A stretch of 7,248 nucleotides of DNA. It comes from Anaerobacillus sp. (GTDB lineage Bacteria; Bacillota; Bacilli; Bacillales; Anaerobacillaceae). Location: NCBI GenBank assembly GCA_007118195.1, contig SKSA01000249.1, forward strand, positions 1-7,248. The letters are read 5' to 3'. The notes below the pieces were generated by a model. That model searched no databases. It was not told the origin of the DNA and saw only the letters and a list, made by a program, of their open reading frames with translations. This document shows, piece after piece, positions 1 to 5,941 of the stretch; within the stretch, counting starts at the first letter, position 1; each line of letters opens with the position of its first letter. Position numbers and translations under genes: made by a program.

Positions 1-4
1 ATTA

Positions 5-23
5 GACGGTGACGTGCACCGTC
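5..23. terminator. Short perfect hairpin at window start, possible end of an upstream transcript
   Basis: GACGGTG (5-11) and CACCGTC (17-23) form a perfect 7-bp stem with a 5-base loop. The bases that follow on the + strand are AT-rich but not a clean T-run, so termination is uncertain. The rest of bases 1-111 holds no gene and no convincing promoter that I can see. Confidence 0.25.
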
Positions 24-113
24 AATATTAATTTGTATATTATTTCTACACATAGAAACAAATTGAGAATCCACACTATGAATAGTAGGGTATATTCCTA
101 AAAAAATATAGAT

Positions 114-118
114 GGAGG
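114..118 (+). promoter_or_regulatory. Ribosome binding site that sets the CAP protein start
   Basis: GGAGG lies 8 bases before the ATG at 127. An upstream in-frame ATG at 112 overlaps this site, so it cannot be the start. Starting at 127 also gives a clean signal peptide. Confidence 0.85.
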
Positions 119-126
119 ATTTTCTT

Positions 127-753
127 ATGATCAAAAGAATAATTTTAGCAACGATGATTTTTACGTTTTGTCTACCGATCGTATCTAATGCTCAAGATAT
201 ACAGTTTTTCAATGAACCACCGTTTGAACATTATAAAGTGTCACGAGGTGATTCGTTTTGGTTTATTGCAAAGCGCTATGGTCTTGATTACCGTGAGTTG
301 ATGAGGCTTAACCCAGAAATTGAACCGAGAAATATGCATGTCGGTGAAGTCATTCGTTTAAAAGAAGCAGCAGAGCACTCAAGTACGTTTGAAGATCAAG
401 TGGTTACATTAGTCAATCAACAACGACGTAAGAACGGTTTAAGTCCACTTACACATAGGGCCGATTTGAAAAATGTAGCACATAAAAAAGCGGAGGATAT
501 GATTAAGTCAAATTATTTTTCACATAACAGTCCTAACTACGGGTCACCGTTTGACATGTTAAGAACATATGGAATAAGTTATCAAACTGCTGGTGAAAAT
601 ATTGCCAAAGGACAATCGTCACCAGAAGCAGTAATGAATTCATGGATGAACTCACCAGGACATCGACAAAACATTTTAAATGGTCAATATGATGCCATTG
701 GTGTAGGCTTCTATCACGGAGCTTGGGTACAAATGTTTATTAAATCGAGATAA
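127..753 (+). CDS. Secreted LysM and CAP (SCP/PR1) domain protein, YkwD-like
   Basis: This 208-residue protein is predicted to be exported and bound to the cell wall or spore peptidoglycan. Residues 1-22 form a signal peptide: MIKR, a hydrophobic core, then SNA before Q23. Residues about 35-79 are one LysM peptidoglycan-binding repeat (YKVSRGDSFWFIAKRYGL, then a VGEVIRL end). Residues about 91-208 are a CAP domain of the bacterial YkwD type. Its usual cavity residues are present: His133 in YFSHNSP, Glu157 in AGENIA and His179 in SPGHRQNIL. LysM plus CAP is a common layout in Bacillus and Clostridium, often among sporulation or cell-wall proteins, but the biochemical activity of bacterial CAP domains is poorly defined, so no reaction is assigned. 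The gene appears to stand alone: a weak hairpin follows it and the next gene has its own promoter. The family call is firm; the role is not. Confidence 0.9.
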   Translation: MIKRIILATMIFTFCLPIVSNAQDIQFFNEPPFEHYKVSRGDSFWFIAKRYGLDYRELMRLNPEIEPRNMHVGEVIRLKEAAEHSSTFEDQVVTLVNQQRRKNGLSPLTHRADLKNVAHKKAEDMIKSNYFSHNSPNYGSPFDMLRTYGISYQTAGENIAKGQSSPEAVMNSWMNSPGHRQNILNGQYDAIGVGFYHGAWVQMFIKSR

Positions 754-788
754 TGAATATATTGGGCTAGATCTAAGCTGTTTAATAT

Positions 789-809
789 TACGATTGCCAT
801 CGTATTTTT
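789..809 (+). terminator. Weak rho-independent terminator after the CAP gene
   Basis: TACGAT (789-794) pairs with ATCGTA (799-804) around a TGCC loop, followed by TTTTT at 805-809. The stem is only 6 bp with two G-C pairs, so it is likely inefficient. It is well placed, 36 bases after the stop codon and before the next promoter. Confidence 0.45.
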
Positions 810-819
810 GAACCGCGTT

Positions 820-847
820 TTGAGACTAGCTCTTCTTTTGTTATAAT
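820..847 (+). promoter_or_regulatory. Sigma-A promoter of the YebE-like gene
   Basis: TTGAGA (820-825) and a perfect TATAAT (842-847) are separated by 16 bases. Transcription should begin near 854, giving a 5' leader of about 24 bases that carries the ribosome binding site AAGGGGTGA (865-873). Confidence 0.7.
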
Positions 848-877
848 AATCATGAAATAAATGTAAGGGGTGACAGA

Positions 878-1441
878 ATGTTACAACCGATGATGATTTT
901 CTTTGCACAACTGTTACTCGTTCCGGTTTTAACGATGCGCACAATATTAGTAGTAAAAGGTATGAAAAAGCAAGCTTGTGGTATTGGGATGCTTGAAGGG
1001 TTTATATACGTATTTGCGATAGGGCTAGTTTTTAGCGATTTATCAAACTATATGAACATAATTGCTTATGCAACTGGTTTCGGTACCGGTGTTTATTTAG
1101 GTGGGACTTTAGAAGAGAAATTAGCTATTGGATATGTGACGATCGAAGCTAATGTTGAAACAAACAATGTTGACTTATTGAATAAGCTTCGTGAAGTGGG
1201 ATTTAGTGTTTCCACAAACGAAGTAAAAGGTATGAATTCTGTACGTTATTTATTGTATTGTACAGCAAGAAGAGACCGGGAAAATGAATTTTACCAAATT
1301 ATTAATAAATATGAACCTACAGCGTTTGTAATTTCTTACGAGCCAAGAAAATTTGAAGGCGGTTACATAACAAAGTCATTCAAAAATCGAAAAGAATTAT
1401 TTTTAGAAAAGACGAAGGAAACTTTTCAAATTAAGCCGTAG
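878..1441 (+). CDS. yebE: UPF0316 membrane protein, YebE-like (DUF5698 plus DUF2179)
   Basis: This 187-residue protein matches the UPF0316 family (B. subtilis YebE is of similar length). The N-terminal half has about three membrane segments (residues about 3-27, 35-52 and 58-76). They include the family-typical [13 protein letters not shown] stretch after the first segment and [23 protein letters not shown] at the end of the third. The C-terminal half, about 85-165, is a soluble DUF2179 domain ending in the conserved [11 protein letters not shown] region. DUF2179 also occurs in YitT-type membrane proteins and is thought to be a small ligand-sensing domain, but the function of UPF0316 is unknown. 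The ATG at 878 follows AAGGGGTGA at normal spacing. The gene is monocistronic, with its own sigma-A promoter and a hairpin shared with the convergent gdhA downstream. Family assignment is confident; no activity can be inferred. Confidence 0.88.
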   Translation: MLQPMMIFFAQLLLVPVLTMRTILVVKGMKKQACGIGMLEGFIYVFAIGLVFSDLSNYMNIIAYATGFGTGVYLGGTLEEKLAIGYVTIEANVETNNVDLLNKLREVGFSVSTNEVKGMNSVRYLLYCTARRDRENEFYQIINKYEPTAFVISYEPRKFEGGYITKSFKNRKELFLEKTKETFQIKP

Positions 1442-1496
1442 AAAAGTGATTAATTTCCATGAAAATGATCCTTATGGTAGTAAATTATTTTAAATT

Positions 1497-1552
1497 AAAA
1501 AAGAGGGGTGTCCCATAGCAAAGTGTCAGACACTTATGGGACATCCCTCTTT
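1497..1552 (-). terminator. Long hairpin terminator between yebE and gdhA, repeat copy 1
   Basis: Bases 1500-1517 pair with 1535-1552 in an 18-bp stem with one G-U pair. The apical part holds a second small hairpin, AGTGTC-A-GACACT (1522-1534). Six A's at 1497-1502 give an oligo-U tail on the minus strand, so it best serves gdhA. On the plus strand only CTCTTTCATG follows, so it would terminate yebE more weakly. The 35-base core recurs in inverted orientation at 4143-4177. Confidence 0.8.
1509..1543 (-). repeat. Dispersed palindromic repeat, copy 1 (core)
   Basis: The reverse complement of this 35-base core matches 4143-4177 at 32 of 35 positions. Outer arms TGTCCCATA and TATGGGACA enclose a GTGTCTGACAC-type inner palindrome. 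The match extends through the loop, not only the pairing arms, so the two copies share ancestry and are not two unrelated terminators. Confidence 0.75.
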
Positions 1553-1568
1553 CATGTTTAACTTTTTA

Positions 1569-1589
1569 GCGATCGTTTCGAACGGTCGC
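1569..1589. other. Hairpin in the gdhA 3' untranslated region
   Basis: GCGATCGTT (1569-1577) and AACGGTCGC (1581-1589) form a 9-bp stem with one G-U pair and a TCG loop. Neither strand has a T-run after it, so it is not a typical terminator. It lies between the gdhA stop and the terminator, where it could stabilise the transcript 3' end. Confidence 0.4.
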
Positions 1590-1627
1590 GCATAGTAAAG
1601 TTCACAAAATTAACCGTTTATTTTTGA

Positions 1628-3103
<1,476 letters not shown>

Positions 3104-3106
3104 TTA

Positions 3107-3123
3107 TGTCAGATATTGTGACG
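3107..3123. promoter_or_regulatory. Candidate GlnR/TnrA site in the gdhA-gltC intergenic region
   Basis: TGTCAGATATTGTGACG fits the 17-base GlnR/TnrA consensus TGTNA-N7-TNACA at all fixed positions except the last (G for A), with an A/T-rich centre. It overlaps the proposed -35 of the regulator gene and lies about 54 bases upstream of a gdhA start that would follow the TATAAT at 3073-3068. That is near the position TnrA uses when it activates. Short degenerate sites can occur by chance, so this remains a candidate. Confidence 0.45.
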
Positions 3124-3147
3124 TTTTCTACAATCTTATTTTATAAT
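3118..3147 (+). promoter_or_regulatory. Candidate promoter of the gltC-like gene
   Basis: GTGACG (3118-3123, 4 of 6 to TTGACA) and TATAAT (3142-3147) are 18 bases apart, with transcription predicted near 3154. The spacer and -10 are covered by the inverted repeat at 3126-3154, as expected for negative autoregulation by a LysR protein. Confidence 0.5.
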
Positions 3148-3154
3148 TGTAGAA
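3126..3154. promoter_or_regulatory. Perfect 9-bp inverted repeat, candidate LysR operator
   Basis: TTCTACAAT (3126-3134) and ATTGTAGAA (3146-3154) are exact inverse copies separated by 11 bases, about two helical turns centre to centre. Divergent LysR genes usually carry such a dyad in the shared control region, overlapping the regulator's promoter, as here. A weaker dyad ATCTA (3157-3161) / TAGAT (3177-3181) follows. Binding by this particular regulator is inferred. Confidence 0.5.
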
Positions 3155-3213
3155 TGATCTAGAACAATATGTATATTAGATAAAACCAATGCCGTAATTA
3201 GATGAAACCAAAA

Positions 3214-3219
3214 AGAGGA
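3214..3219 (+). promoter_or_regulatory. Ribosome binding site that sets the gltC-like start
   Basis: AGAGGA ends 8 bases before the ATG at 3228. An in-frame ATG at 3219 overlaps this site and is rejected. Starting at 3228 gives MELRQIQYF, the standard N-terminus of GltC-type LysR proteins. Confidence 0.85.
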
Positions 3220-3227
3220 TGATTGTC

Positions 3228-4133
3228 ATGGAACTAAGACAAATACAATATTTCATTGAAGTAGCGAAAAGAGAACATGTTACAGAGGCAGCATACGCTT
3301 TGCATGTTGCCCAATCTGCTGTTAGTCGCCAAATTTTTAACTTAGAATCAGAACTAGGTGTAGAACTTTTTATCCGCGAAGGGAGAAATGTAAGATTAAC
3401 TCCAATCGGAAGAATGTTTTTAGAGCAAATGAAAGATGCAATGAATGTTATCGATAATGCAAAACGTGAAGTGGAAGAATTTCTAGATCCAGAAAAAGGG
3501 ACGATACGAATAGGATTCCCTAGTAGTATGGCGAACTATACATTACCGAGTGTAATTTCAGCATTTCGAGATGAATATCCACAGGTGAAGTTTAAATTAA
3601 TTCAAGGAACTTATCGTTATTTAATTGATGCCGTTGTAAGTGGTGAAATTGATTTAGCGGTGTTAGGACCGGTTCCGAAAGAAGAGAAGAAAGTAAAGGG
3701 AAGAGTCTTGTTTGAAGAAAAGCTGGTGGCTTTGTTACCAACTAATCATGAATTAGCTGATTTTGCTACCATTAATCTTAATCAGCTTCGCGACGATCAA
3801 TTTGTTTTGTTTCCGAACGGTTTTATTTTAAGAGAAATCGTTGTTGATGCTTGTAAACGTTTGGGCTTTGAGCCTAATGTTTCATTTGAGGGCAATGATA
3901 TCGATGCTATAAAAGGATTGGTTTCAGCAGGTTTAGGTATCACACTTATTCCGGAAATTACATTAATAGATAACCTTCCTAGAGCAACGTTGAAAGTGCC
4001 AATTGACCAACCTCAAGTGACTCGCTCGGTTGGGGTGATTATTCCAAAAGAGCGCGAATTATTGCCAACAGAGAAGTTGTTCTATGAATTCCTTACAAAG
4101 TTCTTTGCTAGGCTAGGTGGATTTAGTAACTAA
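3228..4133 (+). CDS. gltC: LysR-family transcriptional regulator, GltC-like
   Basis: This 301-residue DNA-binding regulator has an N-terminal winged helix-turn-helix (residues about 1-60, with VTEAAYALHVAQSAVSRQIF as the HTH) and a LysR effector-binding domain (about 91-295). It resembles B. subtilis GltC throughout: MELRQ start, REGRNVRLTPIG, IDLAVLGPVP, DDQFVLFPNGF, DAIKGLVSAGLGITL, and nearly the same length. GltC activates the glutamate synthase genes gltAB, responds to 2-oxoglutarate and glutamate, and in B. subtilis is inhibited by the GDH RocG. Here the divergent partner is gdhA instead of gltA, so the likely target includes gdhA. A candidate autoregulatory dyad overlaps its promoter. 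Bacillaceae carry several related LysR proteins, so strict orthology is likely but unproven. The gene ends next to a hairpin shared with the convergent carD-like gene. Confidence 0.88.
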   Translation: MELRQIQYFIEVAKREHVTEAAYALHVAQSAVSRQIFNLESELGVELFIREGRNVRLTPIGRMFLEQMKDAMNVIDNAKREVEEFLDPEKGTIRIGFPSSMANYTLPSVISAFRDEYPQVKFKLIQGTYRYLIDAVVSGEIDLAVLGPVPKEEKKVKGRVLFEEKLVALLPTNHELADFATINLNQLRDDQFVLFPNGFILREIVVDACKRLGFEPNVSFEGNDIDAIKGLVSAGLGITLIPEITLIDNLPRATLKVPIDQPQVTRSVGVIIPKERELLPTEKLFYEFLTKFFARLGGFSN

Positions 4134-4185
4134 AAAAAGAGCTGTCCCATAAGTGTTTGACACTTTGTTTTGGGACAGCACCTTT
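4132..4185. terminator. Bidirectional hairpin terminator between gltC and the carD-like gene, repeat copy 2
   Basis: GCTGTCCCA (4141-4149) pairs with TGGGACAGC (4171-4179), and AAGTGT (4151-4156) with ACACTT (4160-4165) inside it. Seven A's at 4132-4138 give a good oligo-U tail in the minus direction for the carD-like gene. In the plus direction ACCTTTATAT is a weaker tail. The stem begins 7 bases after the gltC stop codon. Confidence 0.75.
4143..4177 (+). repeat. Dispersed palindromic repeat, copy 2 (core)
   Basis: This core matches the reverse complement of 1509-1543 at 32 of 35 positions, differing at core positions 15, 26 and 28. Together the copies form inverted repeats about 2.6 kb apart enclosing the divergent gdhA-gltC pair. 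Confidence 0.75.
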
Positions 4186-4211
4186 ATATGGGCTATTTTC
4201 TAAAGCACAAA

Positions 4212-4240
4212 TTAGTACAATAAGTAACACAGTGTACTAA
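4212..4240. repeat. 8-bp inverted repeat next to a 12-bp palindrome after the carD-like gene
   Basis: TTAGTACA (4212-4219) and TGTACTAA (4233-4240) are perfect inverse copies with a 13-base spacer. They overlap the palindrome AAATGGCCATTT (4239-4250). On the minus strand, TTTGTGCTTT follows the stem, so this could be a weak first terminator for the carD-like gene, ahead of the stronger hairpin at 4132-4185. Confidence 0.35.
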
Positions 4241-4258
4241 ATGGCCATTTTGTATTTA

Positions 4259-4741
4259 TTATTGATTTATAATCGTGTTCAAATAGTCAGTAGCTTGATC
4301 TTGTTCCATGTCATTCACTAAGACGAGTTCACTAATAAGAATTTTTCTAGCGTTGTTTAACAACGTTTTATCACTAGTGCCGAGTGGCTTCTTCTTGCTA
4401 CTACGACTTAAATCACGAATAACCTTTGCCCCTTCATATATATCACCAGTTTTCATTTTATCCATGTTGTTGCGGTATCTCTGATTAGGATGAACGGCTG
4501 TTTCTGTTTCGGCCTCACTAGTAAATAGCGATAAAACATTTTCCATAATATTTGAGTTAACAATATCTCTAATCCCCAAACTTGTAGATTTTTGTGTAGG
4601 GATCATAACATGTATTTTTCCAAGAGATAGATTCATGATGTAGTAAAGTTGTTTTTCCCCCAAGATTTCCTTTTCTTCAATCGCTTCGATAATGCCTGCA
4701 CCGTGCATTGGGTAAAAAATCTTGTCTCCAATTTGATACAT
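4259..4741 (-). CDS. CarD/CdnL-family RNA polymerase-binding regulator, YdeB-like
   Basis: This 160-residue protein belongs to the CarD_CdnL_TRCF family. Residues 1 to about 60 are the Tudor-like RNA polymerase-interacting domain (MYQIGDKIFYPMHGAGIIEA, then VMIPT). Residues about 65-160 are the helical DNA-contacting part (QRYRNNMDKMKTGD, EGAKVIRDL, NNARKILISEL). CarD proteins bind the polymerase beta subunit and stabilise the open promoter complex, mainly at rRNA promoters. The tryptophan that wedges the upstream edge of the bubble in mycobacterial CarD (NWSRRYK) aligns here with Pro85 (HPNQRYR), so the mechanism may differ. An in-frame ATG upstream at 4783 is rejected because it lies inside a promoter; the ATG at 4741 has an ideal AGGAGG. 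Monocistronic, convergent with gltC and divergent from the pirin gene. B. subtilis YdeB is the nearest relative I recall. Confidence 0.88.
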   Translation of the reverse strand: MYQIGDKIFYPMHGAGIIEAIEEKEILGEKQLYYIMNLSLGKIHVMIPTQKSTSLGIRDIVNSNIMENVLSLFTSEAETETAVHPNQRYRNNMDKMKTGDIYEGAKVIRDLSRSSKKKPLGTSDKTLLNNARKILISELVLVNDMEQDQATDYLNTIINQ

Positions 4742-4748
4742 AATTCCA

Positions 4749-4754
4749 CCTCCT
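4749..4754 (-). promoter_or_regulatory. Ribosome binding site that sets the carD-like start
   Basis: On the minus strand AGGAGG (4754-4749) lies 7 bases before the ATG at 4741-4739. This is an ideal arrangement and decides against the longer reading frame starting at 4783. Confidence 0.9.
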
Positions 4755-4773
4755 GAGTAAAGTAACCTCATTA

Positions 4774-4802
4774 AGTATACCATTAAAAAGTAATTGTGTA
4801 AA
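4774..4802 (-). promoter_or_regulatory. Proximal sigma-A promoter of the carD-like gene
   Basis: On the minus strand TTTACA (4802-4797) and TATACT (4779-4774) are 17 bases apart, each 5 of 6 to consensus. Transcription should start near 4767, leaving a leader of about 26 bases with the AGGAGG site. Confidence 0.7.
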
Positions 4803-4809
4803 ATAATTT

Positions 4810-4839
4810 ATAATACCATGTGGTTTGTATCTGTGTCAA
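4810..4839 (-). promoter_or_regulatory. Distal sigma-A promoter of the carD-like gene
   Basis: On the minus strand a perfect TTGACA (4839-4834) is followed after 18 bases by TATTAT (4815-4810). It sits just upstream of the proximal promoter, so the gene may have tandem start sites. Confidence 0.55.
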
Positions 4840-4844
4840 TAACT

Positions 4845-4873
4845 TTGTTAGCGTTTTCATTTTTTTTTATAAT
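4845..4873 (+). promoter_or_regulatory. Possible upstream promoter toward the pirin gene
   Basis: TTGTTA (4845-4850) and a perfect TATAAT (4868-4873) are 17 bases apart. A transcript starting near 4880 would first meet a 15-codon reading frame (4895-4942) preceded by GGGGAAG, then the pirin gene. The region is AT-rich, so chance matches are possible. Confidence 0.35.
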
Positions 4874-4927
4874 TTATTGTCTACGGGGAAGATAATGGCG
4901 TCAATGTTACAAGTTAAACCGCTTTGT

Positions 4928-4960
4928 TTGACAGGAAAATAGAGGCTAATGTAATATAAT
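4928..4960 (+). promoter_or_regulatory. Main promoter of the pirin gene
   Basis: A perfect TTGACA (4928-4933) is followed by TAATAT (4952-4957) after 18 bases, or by a perfect TATAAT (4955-4960) after an over-long 21 bases. Either choice puts the -10 and start point under the palindrome at 4957-4976. Confidence 0.55.
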
Positions 4961-4976
4961 CTTGAATTCAAGATTA
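4957..4976. promoter_or_regulatory. Perfect 20-bp palindrome, MhqR-like operator of the pirin gene
   Basis: TAATCTTGAATTCAAGATTA is an exact palindrome placed over the -10/start region, where a bound repressor would block transcription. As I recall it, the operator of the MarR-family repressor MhqR has the core ATCTCGAATTCGAGAT. This site differs from that core by one symmetric pair of changes (C to T, G to A). MhqR controls dioxygenases, glyoxalases and an azoreductase induced by quinones and catechol. That a repressor binds here is likely; its identity is inferred. Confidence 0.6.
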
Positions 4977-5006
4977 ATTAATTGAAGATATGTGATGGAA
5001 GATATA

Positions 5007-5014
5007 AAAGGAGG
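5007..5014 (+). promoter_or_regulatory. Ribosome binding site of the pirin gene
   Basis: AAAGGAGG is a very strong site, although its spacing to the ATG at 5027 is a long 12 bases. The longer frame from a TTG at 4982 begins just after the operator, has no ribosome binding site of its own, and adds residues unlike the usual pirin N-terminus. Confidence 0.75.
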
Positions 5015-5026
5015 ATTTTTATAAAA

Positions 5027-5779
5027 ATGAACATAACAGTATATTCCCCAGACCAGCAAGCGATCGGACAATTTGATGGTGGGAAAATTACCGAACAGAA
5101 GCCAATCGGTTTTCCGCAAGAAGGATCAGCAGTAAAAAGAGTAGGACCACTTTTTTATTGGGCATGGGCAAAAGCTGAAAAAGCTGGTTACATCCCTTCT
5201 CACCCTCATCAAGCGTTTGAAATAATTACGTATGTAATCAATGGTAGGGCTGAGCATGGTGATTCTCTAGGAACGAAAAGTACAGTCGGCCATGGTGGGA
5301 TTCAAGTGATGCAAACTGGTTCAGGCGTCTCTCATGAAGAAGGCTTTGTCGGACCAAACATGGAGGCTTTCCAAATTTGGTTTGAACCTTTTATGAATGA
5401 AGCAGTGAAACGAAAGCCAACGTACCATCAATATACTCATGATGAGTTTCCAGTTGAAACGATAAATGGCTCTACAATTAAAACGGTCATTGGAAAAGGA
5501 GCACCTGTTGATCTCGTTGCAGATATTCAAATGTGGGATATTGAACTAAAAGCTGGCGGTAATAAAAGTTTGCCGATCCCAGGTAATTATAGTTTTGCCA
5601 TACTTGCAATTCGAGGTAATGGGAGTGTAAATGATTCAGCGTTCAATCATAAAGATTTTATCGTCGCCCAAGCCGACCAGGATGACAATGTTCGGATCGA
5701 GGCAAATACTGGTGAAACTACCCGTGTTATTGTAATATTAGTCCCGACAGAAGTTGACTACCCGCTTTATCGCAAATAA
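5027..5779 (+). CDS. Pirin-family bicupin protein
   Basis: This 250-residue cytoplasmic protein is a pirin-type double cupin. The N-terminal cupin (about 35-120) has the four expected metal ligands: His59 and His61 in PSHPHQAFE, then His103 and Glu105 in VSHEEGF. The second cupin (about 165-240) is the Pirin_C domain and has no obvious metal site. Some pirins act as quercetin 2,3-dioxygenases using iron or copper, while others have regulatory roles, so the substrate is undetermined. The overlapping MhqR-like operator suggests induction by quinones, catechols or similar electrophiles, fitting a dioxygenase that disposes of aromatics; this is inference. The gene is divergent from the carD-like gene and monocistronic, closed by a strong terminator. 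Family confidence is high. Confidence 0.9.
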   Translation: MNITVYSPDQQAIGQFDGGKITEQKPIGFPQEGSAVKRVGPLFYWAWAKAEKAGYIPSHPHQAFEIITYVINGRAEHGDSLGTKSTVGHGGIQVMQTGSGVSHEEGFVGPNMEAFQIWFEPFMNEAVKRKPTYHQYTHDEFPVETINGSTIKTVIGKGAPVDLVADIQMWDIELKAGGNKSLPIPGNYSFAILAIRGNGSVNDSAFNHKDFIVAQADQDDNVRIEANTGETTRVIVILVPTEVDYPLYRK

Positions 5780-5837
5780 GTGAGATTTGAAAAGGGGTAG
5801 TGTGTATAGTTTTAACCTATGCCTATTTAATTGGATT

Positions 5838-5876
5838 AAGGGTGCGAATTCATTACGAATTCGTACTCTTTTTTTT
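5838..5876 (+). terminator. Strong rho-independent terminator of the pirin gene
   Basis: Bases 5838-5851 pair with 5857-5870 in a 14-bp stem with two G-U pairs and an ATTAC loop. Both arms contain GAATTC. A run of eight T's (5869-5876) follows. Confidence 0.88.
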
Positions 5877-5885
5877 GCCACCCAA

Positions 5886-5914
5886 TGATTTTTTTGAAGG
5901 TCACGCCATACATA
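5886..5914 (+). promoter_or_regulatory. Weak candidate sigma-E-type promoter before the lipoprotein gene
   Basis: CATACATA (5907-5914) matches the sporulation sigma-E -10 (CATACANT) at all but the last base. TGATTTT (5886-5892) is a poor -35 at a suitable 14-base spacing. No sigma-A promoter is visible between the pirin terminator and the gene. This is suggestive only. Confidence 0.25.
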
Positions 5915-5941
5915 TAGAAGGTGACATAGAAAAATTACTGG

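Noticed and set aside
63..96. Possible sigma-A promoter for the CAP gene (TTGAGA ... TATATT)
   Set aside because: The spacing of 22 bases is too long, and no better sigma-A or sporulation-sigma pair was found in 24-111.
714..944. Open frame on the minus strand across the CAP-yebE gap
   Set aside because: It overlaps two real genes antisense, covers their promoter and terminator, and shows no recognisable protein features.
5321..5530. Minus-strand open frame inside the pirin gene
   Set aside because: Shadow of the pirin coding sequence, with no promoter or binding site.
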